DNA of 64,000 bases from Nansenia antarctica (taxonomy: Eukaryota; Chordata; Actinopteri; Argentiniformes; Microstomatidae), in the NCBI GenBank assembly GCA_963989245.1, contig OZ022339.1:35790507-35854506 (forward strand), written 5' to 3'. Both the position numbers and the translations under genes were made by a program. The stretch's first letter is position 1. Every line of letters starts with the position of its first letter. Shown piece after piece: positions 23,829 through 33,894 of the stretch. Below the pieces are notes generated by a model. It saw only the letters and a list, made by a program, of their open reading frames with translations. It was not told the origin of the DNA and made no database searches.

Positions 23829-24846
23829 CCATGTTTTGTTCTTACGTGAGACAGACAGGTTATTCCACATAAACGAAAAAAATTAAGAAATACAGTTCTT
23901 ATACAGTCTGTCACACAGGCATAAAACGTGCGTTTGGATTATATATAATCCATTTTCCCAACTGGGGATGGGTTTTCCACTGCTGTTGCCAAATGTTGGA
24001 GAGTACATTTAATTGATCTGAACAGTTTGTTGTTGGTACAGTTTTGACTCCACTGCCAGTCACATATTGATATGGCCGTTAACATCGCATCTGAATATAC
24101 AATGTACAAACTGACTGAAAATATACTTTTAGTGGTGGATAGTAATCCTATAGGAATGTGTTTAACACTAAAACGTAATTCTACATGCAAAACTGTTATT
24201 TATTATGCTTATTGGCCATGTGAATGATGAATATAGTACATGTAGTTTGTAAAAATACCGTATTTATGCTAAGTATGGTAAACATTGTGTTGTTTTCGAC
24301 TCACGTTGTCCAGGAAACCATCCAGTATGTTCTAGAATCTAGACAGCTCTTCCAGGGTGTAATCGTAAAGCCTTAACTGTTAAACAACAACAGATTGGAG
24401 CTCGAGTGTGTGTTTACATGCCGACACACATGCGTCTGTCTGCTTAGCTGTGTTGACGTCCAACAAGCCAATCACTGCCCTGTGGCGTAGGGGTGCCCTG
24501 TACTGTGGCCGAGGCCGGGGAAACGCTCGTCTCTAAAGTAGAAAACAGTTTCTATTTATACGGAGACAGATAATCTAATTAAAGGAGCCGTGGTTGGAGT
24601 GTACTACTACGCTGTCAGTCTGGGCTCAGGGTGAAGTCACTGAGCTACCAGGGGTCGGGATGAATCACGCTGCTAATAGACACGGTCCTCAGGCCCTTGT
24701 TTGTTTTTCTGTCATATCGTAAAAATCATAGGGAGCATGGTGAAATTAATACACTGCCCCCCCGCCCCCCCTCTCCCATTCTGATGGACTGGAGGCATCT
24801 TCATTTCATATCAGTCATGAATCCTGATGGACAAGTAAACACAGCT
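23829..24846. other. Non-coding, no gene seen
   Basis: AT-rich, mostly unique sequence; short open frames only. Confidence 0.4.
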
Positions 24847-24991
24847 TACAGCGCCTTCAGACATTGTCCAGGCCCCCTTCGCTTTTGGTTGTGATATAGA
24901 CTCGATTGAAAATTGATTAAATTAAAAATAGTTTGCAATCGATCCATACGCAATACCCCAGAATGACCCCCAGAATAATGGAGAGAGAAAG

Positions 24992-25022
<31 letters not shown>

Positions 25023-25331
25023 AATCTGCATTATATTCATTCCAATATGACATGATTACAGTGATTTGTTGATGACATTTTTGCATTTTAGCTCATTTTA
25101 AGAGCGTCATAACAAAGGATCTGAATACTGATATACATAACGTATTTCTGTACTAGAAATTTGAATACAATACATTTCGAAAAAACTATTTTTTTTCGCT
25201 TTGTCATTCTGGGGTATTGTGTGTGGATTGATTGGTCAAATTCTTTTAATTAATACATTTTAAATTTAGTCTATAACACAACAAAATGTGGGAAAAGTGT
25301 AGAGGTCTGAATACTCCCTGAAGGTGGTGTA
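24847..25331. mobile_element. Non-autonomous Tc1-like element (481-bp body, TA flanks)
   Basis: The body is 24849-25329 between TA dinucleotides. The left terminus CAGCGCCTTCAGACATTGTC is inverted at the right as CTGAATACTCCCTGAAGGTG. The inner arms also pair: CAATACCCCAGAATGAC on the left with GTCATTCTGGGGTATTG on the right. This is the terminal form seen in salmonid and other fish Tc1 elements. No transposase sequence remains. An (AC)n tract sits inside at 24991-25019. Confidence 0.85.
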
Positions 25332-25495
25332 TGTATTCCCCCTCCCACAGACCCCCATGGGCACACAAATGTATTCATTTGAAAATCAGCGCAGTGTGAA
25401 ACTCTATTTAGTATGTAGAGGTTGTTCTTGTTGCTGAGGAAAGCTGCAGACGATAAAAGAGCAAAGTCAAAGTCAAAGGATTTTTTTATTGACAG

Positions 25496-25498
<3 letters not shown>

Positions 25499-25540
<42 letters not shown>

Positions 25541-25591
25541 GTGCGTGTGCGTGTGCATGTCTGTGTGTATGTGTGTGTGTGTGTGTCCGTG

Positions 25592-25629
<38 letters not shown>

Positions 25630-25730
25630 TGTGTGTGTGTGTGTGTGTGTGTGCGTGTGTGTGTACATGCGTGCGTGCGTGCGTGTGTGTGTGTGTTTGT
25701 GTGTGTATGTCCGTCTGTGCGCGTGTCTCT
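25499..25730. repeat. (GT)n microsatellite, interrupted
   Basis: About 230 bp of GT with GTGC, CATG and GTCC interruptions. All Val-Cys and His-Thr frames across it are artefacts. Confidence 0.95.
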
Positions 25731-26123
25731 CCGAGAGGCTCTCAGACAATGTGAAGTGGAGGTGAGGACCATGACAGTGTGAGCTGTGTGGCAGTGTGAG
25801 CTGTGAGCTGTGTGGCCTGACTGACTCACGCGTCCTCCCGTGGGTCTCTGGCACCACCAGAGGGGCTCCTGACCGTGATGGCTTGTGACTCCTGTCACCT
25901 TTGGGTGTCGTCACAAGCTGTCGACGTGGAAAGGACAGAAGGGGGACGCTCCCTACCGCCTAAAACGCTCTGCGGGTGACCGTGTGACCGTTATCTCTGT
26001 GGAGACGAGGGATCTGAACAGCACCAACTGTCAAAATGCTAACCGCTAACGCCAGCACCGATTCAGACGCTGTGCTGGAGACATAGTAAAATATGAAGAG
26101 GAAGAAGAAAAAAAAGATTTCAC
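25731..26123. other. Non-coding, no gene seen
   Basis: Mixed sequence with a short GTGAGCTGTGTGGC direct repeat near 25778-25818. No supported gene. Confidence 0.4.
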
Positions 26124-26260
26124 GCTAATATAAACTGAAGATTTGGGCGACATGACTGATATCATTAGATATCTGATATCTGATATTCTCTGAATATTTA
26201 AATCTAATAATAAGCTAATGATATCAGTCATGTCACCCAAAATCTTCAGTTTATATTAGC
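26124..26260. mobile_element. Palindromic MITE-like hairpin, arms about 45 bp
   Basis: GCTAATATAAACTGAAGATT-TGGGCGACATGACTGATATC at 26124 is the near-perfect reverse complement of the right arm at 26215-26260. The loop is about 45 bp and AT-rich. There is no coding capacity and no clear target duplication. Confidence 0.75.
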
Positions 26261-26409
26261 ATTAGCACCCCTTCAGCGCTTTCTTTGATATGTCGATTGA
26301 TTGACAGCATTTTTGCCATACAACCCATTAAACTACCATCTACCAGTGGTGTACCACTCTGCTGTTCATGGACACTTTTTCCCCAAACATTTTTCTGATT
26401 CCTCCTCCT

Positions 26410-28582
26410 TTTTTCCACTTTAAGTGCTGCCTCATTTCAATGACTGCCTCATTTCAACGTCTTACCCAAAAAAAAGCCCTACTTCCAAACATAGGTGGAC
26501 ACACTATGCAGACTGTACACTGCAGATCTGCCTAAATGACACCCTATGGCAGGAATATGAGCATGAGGACCTGGAACAGTACACGTCGTCGGTTCTGAAC
26601 CACATAGTGAACTGCACCAACTCAGTCACCGTGGACAAACGGGTCCGGGTCTACCCCACCACGAAGCCATGGATGACTGGGAAGGTCCAAAAACTGATAA
26701 ATGAGAGGGACAACGCCTTCTTCGCAGGGAAGCGCACACCGCTGTACAGCTCCACCAGGGCCAACCTAAAGCGCGGCATCAAATCGGCCAAGGCAGAGCA
26801 CAGAGAGAAGATTGAGGAATGCCTCCTGAGCAACGACTCCAGGCGGATGTGGCAGGGGGTTCAGCAGATGACAAACTTCAGAGCCAACAGGCTCACAGCC
26901 GCAGAGGACGACCCCCTGCTGGCGGGAAAGCTGAACACCTTCTACGCCCGGTTCGACGAGGGGCGAACGGAGGTAACCACAACACAAACACCACTCTCTC
27001 CAGCTCTCAGCAGCCTCACCCTCACAGAGCACGAGGTGAGACGCGTACTGAAGGCGGTGGACCCCAGGAAAGCCTCGGGGCCGGATGGCGTCCTGGGACG
27101 GGTGCTGAGAGACTGCGCCGACCAGCTGGCCGGGGTTTTCACCAACATCTTTAACCAGTCCCTGTCCCAGGCCACCGTCCCACCCTGCCTGAAAACCTCA
27201 ACTATCATCCCAGTCCCGAAGAAAAGCACGGTGAGCTGCCTAAACGACTACCGCCCGGTGGCACTCACACCAATCATCATGAAGTGCTTCGAGAAACTAG
27301 TCCGGGCCCACATACTCACACGCCTCCCGCCCAACCTGGATCCATACCAGTTCGCCTACAGAGCCCACAGGTCCACAGAGGACGCCATAGCGACGACTCT
27401 CCACGCCACTCTATCCCACCTAGAGAGGGGAAACAGCTACGCGAGACTGCTCTTCGTGGACTTCAGCTCCGCCTTCAACACCATCCTTCCAGACAGGCTA
27501 GTGACCAAACTACTAGACCTGGGTCTATCACACTCTATATGTGCGTGGATCAAGGACTTCCTGACCGACCGCCCCCAGAGGGTGCGGGTGGGCCCCCACA
27601 CCTCCACAGCCCTCAGCCTCAGCACTGGGTCACCCCAGGGCTGCGTGCTAAGCCCCATCCTCTACAACCTCTACACCCACGACTTCACCCCCGTCCACCC
27701 CAGCAACTACATCGTAAAGTTTGCAGACGACACCACCGTGGTGGGATGTATCTCGGGGGGGGACGAGGTGGCGTACAGGGATGAGGTAGAGTAACTGAGC
27801 AAGCTGTGCAAGGTTAACAACCTGCTGCTAAACAAGTCAAAGACCCAGGAATTCATCGTAGACTTCAGGAGGAAAAAGTCCGAGATCCAGCCCCTGCTCA
27901 TCGACGGAGAGAGCGTGGAGAGAGTCTCAACCCTCCGATTCCTGGGACACAACATGTGGGATGACCTGGCCTGGAAGGACAACACTAAAGGCACCATCAA
28001 GAGGGCACAACAGCGGCTATACAACCTGAGATGCCTCAGGAAACAACACAACAAGCAGGAGATACTGGTGGCCTTCTACCACGGCGCAGTGGAGAGCATC
28101 CTCACCTTCGGCATCTCCAACTGGTTCCACAGCTGCACAACAGCGGAGAGAAACGAGCTACAGAGAGTCGTGAGAACAGCACAGAAGATCACCGGCGCCC
28201 CCCTCCCCTCTCTGGAGGAGCTGTACAACACACGCTGTCTCAGGAGGGCCTCCAAGATCTCCAAGGACCCGACCCACCCTGGGCACGTACACTTTGTCAA
28301 GCTGCCCTCGAACAGGAGGTACAGGACCCCGGCCGCTAAGACAAACAGACTGAACAGACCCCGTCAAGGCCCTGAACACAGAAAAGGCCTAAGTTCTGGG
28401 CCCAGGACAGTCCGGACGGATTGTATGGCAGCTAGTGCTGAGGCACAAACATGTACATTTTCAAGCCTGCAAACTGTGACACTTTAAAATAATGTGAAAA
28501 AATACTTTTTTGGTACCTGTACTGTAGCAATGACAAATAAAGTCCATTCCATTCCATTCCATTCCATTCCATTCCATTCCAC
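26410..28582 (+). mobile_element. 5'-truncated L2/Rex1-like LINE with (ATTCC)n tail
   Basis: This is the longest retrotransposon in the window. It carries most of a reverse transcriptase ORF, then a short 3' UTR ending CAATGACAAATAAAGTCC and tandem (ATTCC)n at about 28541-28580. The 5' boundary is uncertain; the endonuclease domain expected upstream is absent. The clade is judged from protein style (LNDYRPVALT, FADDTT, C-terminal HPGH-VHFVKLPSNRRYR) and the short tandem 3' end. Confidence 0.85.
26424..28375 (+). pseudogene. Reverse transcriptase of L2/Rex1-like LINE, one nonsense codon
   Basis: A single frame runs from 26424 to a TAA at 27792-27794 and continues in the same frame to 28487. 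Visible RT motifs are KASGPDGV, STIIPVPKK, LNDYRPVALTPIIMKCFEKL, DPYQFAYR, LFVDFSSAFN, GSPQGCVLSP and FADDTTVVG (catalytic Asp codons at 27726 and 27729). NNLLLNKSKTQEFIVDFR and a C-terminal domain follow the stop. The TAA sits where relatives have Gln (VEQLS), which fits a CAA-to-TAA change. A short deletion near 28345-28355 shifts the last residues. The endonuclease domain is missing, so this is an old truncated insertion with mild decay and not a host gene. Confidence 0.88.
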
Positions 28583-29200
28583 ATGCGTTCTACACGCGCG
28601 CAGTAGATCACTATGAATCAAATAATAATAGCCTACCTTCACGCAGAACACAGGTCACAACCATTCCAAACTTCATCTCACATTGTAGACTAATACTTCA
28701 GTCAAGGCCAGTTGAGTTGGCAGCACTGAACATAAGAGTAAATTAAGGGACTGCTCAAATACCAAAAATAATAGGTTTGACCTCATTTGGTAGACTGCAA
28801 CACACGTCATACCAGTGGTGTACAGTGTACAGTGAAACATGTTTCTGAACCAGCCCAAATTCTGTCCAACAGCCCAAGCCCAATTGTACCAGCCCAATGC
28901 AACCTAAACCAGCCCAATTGGGCTGGAAAACCGCCCATCTGGCAACACAGCAGGCCAGTTTTATCCCCATATGATTCAAGGTAAATTGACAGTTGGAATT
29001 CTGTATCAAAACATTTGAAGTTTGAACAGTGGTTGAATAACTGCTGGGTCGCTGGACCACAGAGAGATGACTCATAGCTTGCATGCTCATATGGAGCAGA
29101 GCGTTATGCATACCCTATAGGGATAGCATATGAATCACATACTCACTCATTTACATACACATTGACCAAACTGATACACGCGGTCGCCCTGAAATACATG
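28583..29200. other. Non-coding, partly old dispersed repeat
   Basis: 28850-28950 carries repeated CAGCCCAA words ending in AACCGCCCATCTGGCAACA, similar to 16400-16540. Otherwise no feature. Confidence 0.4.
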
Positions 29201-29204
29201 CAAA

Positions 29205-29405
29205 CGCACGCACTCACACACCCACGCGTACACACACACACATACACACACACACCATATACATACACACACACACATACATACATTATACATACACAAG
29301 CACACACAGACCCACACGTACACACACACATATATACATACACTCACACACACGCGTACACGCATATATATTCACACACACACACACACACACACACATG
29401 CACAT
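29205..29405. repeat. (AC)n/(ACAT)n microsatellite
   Basis: CA-rich with ATAC and CGTA interruptions. Confidence 0.9.
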
Positions 29406-29510
29406 AAAAGGAGCACACATCTCATCCATGTTACATTTCCGTTAATCTATCCATCCAACCTTTTAGAGTTTGACTGTCGCTCCACCGTGTAATGGTATGG
29501 ACACAATTAC

Positions 29511-30087
29511 TGCATGCACTCTCTAGCATGCACTCTCTATCATGCACTCTCTACCATGCACATTCTAACATGCACTCTTTAACATGCACTCTCTATCATG
29601 CACTCTCTAGCATGCACTCTCTATCATGCACACTCTATCATGCACTCTCCATCATGCACTCTCTATCATGCACTCTCTAGCATGCACTCTCTATCATGCA
29701 CTCTCTAGCATGCACACTCTATCATGCACTCTCTAGCATGCACACTCTATCATGCACTCTCTAGCATGCACACTCTATCATGCACTCTCTAGCATGCACA
29801 CTCTATCATGCACTCTCCATCATGCACTCTCTAGCATGCACTCTTTAACATGCACTCTCTATCATGCACTCTCTATCATGCACTCTCTAGCATGCACACT
29901 CTATCATGCACTCTCCATCATGCACTCTCTAGCATGCACTCTTTAACATGCACTCTCTATCATGCACTCTCTCACATGCACTCTAGCATGCACTCTCTAC
30001 CATGCACACTCTAACAGGAACTCTCTAGCATGCACTCTCTATTATGTACGCTCTGACATGCACTCTCTAACACTCTCTATCATGCTC
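29511..30087. repeat. Minisatellite, 14-bp unit CATGCACTCTCTAT, about 40 copies
   Basis: Near-perfect 14-bp repeats varying at the last three bases (TAG, TAT, CAT) and in CTCTCT versus CACTCT. Three tandem units span 42 bp, so + strand frames of repeating Met-His-Ser-Leu-type peptides stay open in segments (29492-29680, 29752-29946, 29962-30204). They are artefacts. Confidence 0.95.
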
Positions 30088-30180
30088 AGTGGCTGTGTTG
30101 AAAAAAACAGACCAGGTCGGTTCAGGTTTGTCCTAATGGGTTTACAGTCCAGGTGGGTGGGGGAGGTGGGGTGGGGGGGG

Positions 30181-30459
30181 GGGCGGCTGTGGCGCAGGAG
30201 GTAGAGCCGGCGTCTAATGATCGCAAGGTCAGCAGATAGATAGGAGGTTTGAACTCCAGCTGGCCACATGTCGAGGTGTCCTTGGCCAAGACACCGAACC
30301 CCAAATTGCTCCCGATGAGCGGGGCCGGCGCCTCGCATGGTAGCTTGCTGCCATTAGGTGTGTGAATGGGTGTGTGAATAGGTGAATGAGAGAGAAAGGT
30401 CTTTGGAATGGAAGGCGCTATATAAGTCAGTCTATATAAGTGCAGTCCATTTACCATTT
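30181..30459 (+). mobile_element. tRNA-derived SINE (family A), longest copy
   Basis: The head GGGCGGCTGTGGCGCAGGAG-GTAGAGCCGGCGTCTAATGA precedes a degraded B box (GGTTTGAACTC). The body GGTGTCCTTGGCCAAGACAC and the tail TATATAAGTGCAGTCCATTT follow. It follows a G-run. Confidence 0.85.
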
Positions 30460-30960
30460 AGATACTAGGGAGTCTGCGTGTTCGTTTTTGCAATAAACCA
30501 AACAAAGTGCCATAACCTAAGAGGGAGATTTGAGGAAGCCTTCTGTTGTATAAAAACAGCAGCTGGATTCCATGAACCTGTGTTAAGATGCTATTACAAC
30601 CACAGATGGTAGAACAGCATAGCAGGAATGTTCAAGGTGGATGTTTATGCATTAGAAAATCTTCTGTCCTGATATAATATGACACATTTTGCTTCAGCAC
30701 TCTGCACTGCTGTATTCCATTCCATAAACAGCTTTCATTTCAATATGCAAATGTGCCTTAGTAGCCTATCTATTGTACGGTGTGTTATACTGCACTTCCA
30801 TTCTCAGTAGCTATACTGTGTATATACAGTATATATACTGAATATTTCGACATTAATATATTCCGTAGTAATAAATATAATAATAATAATAATATATTCG
30901 GTAGTATAACATAAATTCTAGACATCTTTTCTAAACCCTTGCTGTGACTTCTTGTGGCAC
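30460..30960. other. Non-coding, no gene seen
   Basis: AT-rich; a short (TAA)n near 30876-30892. Confidence 0.4.
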
Positions 30961-31262
30961 TTAACACTAGAACAGCCGTGCCTTTTTTACCTTCTAAAAG
31001 AGCTGCCCCTCTTTACAATGCTAAGCTGCTATTTACACACAACGACCACTAGTTGGCCGCTTGTAAATTAGCCTGCTTCCTACACAGAAAAACAGCGAAA
31101 TAGCTTTATACTAGCTTATCCTGATGTGATTTTTAAAATGTAAGGATACTGGGTGGTAGAACGCACATATCTAGGAAAAGTAATGAAAAGATGGTCCTGA
31201 AATTTGATCGAGTGCAAAGATATCAAAAATATTTAACTCACAGATGGCTGATTAAGTGTTAA
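30961..31262 (+). mobile_element. piggyBac-like MITE, copy 2 (294-bp body)
   Basis: TTAA at 30961-30964 and 31259-31262 flank the body. The left end CACTAGAACAGCCGTGCC matches copy 3. It lacks the GGTCAAATGACC motif near both ends and its right terminus is degraded. Confidence 0.75.
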
Positions 31263-31362
31263 TAAGTGTTACTTATTCTTATAGAAAGTGCTACTTATTC
31301 TTATAGAAAGTGCTACTTATTCTTATAGAAAGTGTTACTTATTCTTATAGAAAGTGTACTTA
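31256..31362. repeat. Short tandem repeat, about 22-bp unit, 4-5 copies
   Basis: GTGCTACTTATTCTTATAGA-AA units, starting at the right end of MITE copy 2. Confidence 0.85.
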
Positions 31363-32290
31363 TTGTAAGTGGCATCCGCTAAATTACTCAAATGTAAAAG
31401 GTAGATTGTAATCCTAATTTGATCAGAAAGTAGCATTATACATAATAATCTGGTACAGTACAGTTCATCACATCCCAGTGGAGTAAAACGTAAAATGACT
31501 CAAACATGACCAAAAACGTTGAGTCAGGTGGCAGCCAGGTGCAGATAATAACAGTTACATACGGCCATGCCCCGTCAAACACATGCACTGGGGGGGAGTA
31601 TCTGTGTCAAGGGGCAGAGGGCAGGGGTGGGCCACGTGGGTAAGCCCCCCCCCGCCCCCCACTAACAGCTACAGTGCCCCCCCCCCTCCTCCCCCCCCAC
31701 TCTCTCCGTGTCAGCAGAGCTCTCTGGCTGAGCGGCGGGGGGGATTATGCACATTGGAGGCCAATGGGTCACTGGATAAGAAGTCTTCTCTGTTACCGTA
31801 AATCCACAGATTATACTTCAGCAGCGTGGAGAGCGCTAGTGCTAACCGAGGCTAACCCGGGGGCAAACAGGGTTTGACAACAACACGCTGTGGAGAGAGA
31901 GGTCCCTGGCTTTGGCTTAACCTCCTGTCTGCCTAGCAATGATGGAGCCATGTATAGATAGATGGCATGGCATTACTTTTTACAGTCCGTCGGCGTACTT
32001 AAACACGTCCCAGGGATATGGCCCCTGTGTCGCTGTGGGACATGATATCTTAATTGGAAAGTTAAGCCTGTGACAGCTGAGTCTTATGAGACTAGGAGGA
32101 TAGAAAGAAAACATTCTGTCATGCAGAAATGAACCGCACACAACAACAATAACAACAACACAAAGACAACAACACAACACAACACAAATCGCCCTGTGAG
32201 AAATAATTAGACAATGATGTTTCTGCGTCTGCGGTGTTTGGCTAGCGAGCGAAAGCAGTGGCTTCTCCTCTGTGACGCCTCAGGGCGACT
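31363..32290. other. Non-coding, no gene seen
   Basis: C-runs near 31645-31700 and an ACAACA-rich stretch at 32140-32186. No supported gene. Confidence 0.4.
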
Positions 32291-32635
32291 TTAACACTAG
32301 AACAGCCGTGCATTTTTTACCTACTATAAGAGCCGCCTCGGGGGTCAAATGACCATAGTCTTTACAATGCTCAAGCTGCTATTTACACACAACGACCACT
32401 AGTTGGCCCTTGTAAATGAGCCTGCCTCCTATACAGAAAAACGGCAAAATAGCTTTATACTAGCTTATCCTGATGTATTTTGAAAATGTAAGGATACTGG
32501 GTGGTAGAACGAACATATCTAGGCAACGTCATGAAAGGAGGGTCCTGAAATTTGATCGAATGCAAAGATATAAAAAAATTCTTTACTCACAGGGTCAAAT
32601 GACCCCACACACAGCGTGTAGTTAGGCTAACTTAA
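32291..32635 (+). mobile_element. piggyBac-like MITE, copy 3 (about 337-bp body)
   Basis: The left TTAA is at 32291-32294 with CACTAGAACAGCCGTGCA. GGTCAAATGACC occurs near both ends (32344-32354 and 32593-32603). The right end is diverged, with a TTAA at 32632-32635. It aligns along its length with the reverse complement of copy 1. Confidence 0.75.
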
Positions 32636-32944
32636 AGAACACACAGCGTGTAGTCGCTACGGCAACGTGGGACCCTGCGTGGCCGGCGGCCATGACGTGC
32701 TGAGGCTGTCGGTTTGCACGGTTCGCGCCCTTTAGACGCAGGTCAGAGGACACAGCGGCGGGGGAGGGGGGGGTAGGGTCGCTGGGGAGGGGGGGGGGGG
32801 TATGGTCGCTGTAATGAACCTGCTTGTATGTGTCTATCTCAGTGTGATTGAATGTCTCTGTGTATGCTTGTGTGCTTGTGCGTGCGAGCGTGCCTCGGTG
32901 CATATGTATATGAGGTATGAGGAGAGTCAACGATGGGTAGTAAT

Positions 32945-32945
<1 letters not shown>
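32636..32945. other. Non-coding, G-runs
   Basis: Several G-runs (32758-32800), otherwise mixed. No gene. Confidence 0.4.

Positions 32946-33014
<69 letters not shown>
32946..33014. repeat. (GT)n microsatellite
   Basis: Near-pure GT, about 68 bp. Confidence 0.95.
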
Positions 33015-33016
<2 letters not shown>

Positions 33017-33035
33017 AGGTAGTTGGATGAGAATG

Positions 33036-33281
33036 GGGCGGCTGTGCAGGAGGGAGAGCCGGCGTCTAATGATCACAAGATCGGCGGTTCGAACGCCGGC
33101 TGGCCACACATGTCGAGGTGTCCTTGGGCGAGAGCTGGCCGGAGCCTTGTGTCATGGTAGCTTGCCGCCATTGGTGTGTGAGTGTGTGTGTGTGAATGTG
33201 TGTGTGAATGAGAGGCCATTGTAAGTAAAGAGCTTTAGAATAAGTATCTATATAATATAAGTGCTGTCCGTTTAACCATTT
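33036..33281 (+). mobile_element. tRNA-derived SINE (family A)
   Basis: GGGGCGGCTGTGCAGGAGG...GGCGTCTAATGATCACAAGA, an intact B box GGTTCGAACGC, then the family body and the tail TAAGTGCTGTCCGTTTAACC. A GTGT expansion lies inside the body. Confidence 0.82.
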
Positions 33282-33894
33282 TGGACGGGACAGTGAAGGT
33301 AGTTTCCGGATGGGACAGGACAGGAGTGATGCATGATGGGAGTTGGTGTAGGACGGCCTCTTGTGTCCCGCCACGTCTCGCGTCTGCTCCGTTGAGCTGA
33401 GCCCGGCTGAGAGGGAATCTGGGTCATTTCCAGCCCGTTCACATGGAGCCCCTGCCCTCTCCTTCCCTCCCTCCCTCCCTCTCTCTCTCTCCCTGCAGCC
33501 CAGGGCGAGCTACGACCCAGCTCCACGCTGATGACTCAAACTAAATGCACTCGTCTCTTATGGCATCAGATTGAAAGGAGAGAAATGAACAGCATTGGTC
33601 TGCCTAGCCTGCCCACCACTAGTCTTACTCTTGTGGCGACTTCTAGAATATTCTATTTTATTCATTTGGCCGTAGAACTCTGATGTGTGCTTTTGTGTTG
33701 GAGAGAGGTCATCGCTGACACACACAGAGAGAGGTTCTTTCTGTCAGGAGTGAACACAGGAGTGAAGACCTTCATCGTTGGCTGACAATAGCTCAATAAT
33801 CCATCTCAAAAATAGAAGTGGTGGAAGAATAGAAGTTACATAAAAACACGTTGATATGTTTGAACAAACCAGACCTAGTGGCCTAGCGATTCGA
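33282..33894. other. Non-coding, no gene seen
   Basis: Mixed sequence with a CTCC-rich stretch near 33460-33495. No supported gene. Confidence 0.4.

Noticed and set aside
27284..27784. Second plus-strand frame of 166 codons inside the LINE
   Set aside because: Shadow frame of the reverse transcriptase ORF, which carries the recognisable RT motifs.
29492..30204. Plus-strand frames of repeating Met-His-Ser-Leu-type peptide
   Set aside because: Translation of the 14-bp minisatellite.
30181..30260. Possible tRNA gene (A- and B-box-like sequences)
   Set aside because: The same sequence with the same non-tRNA body and tail occurs at four other sites, and cloverleaf stems are not kept. It is a SINE head.
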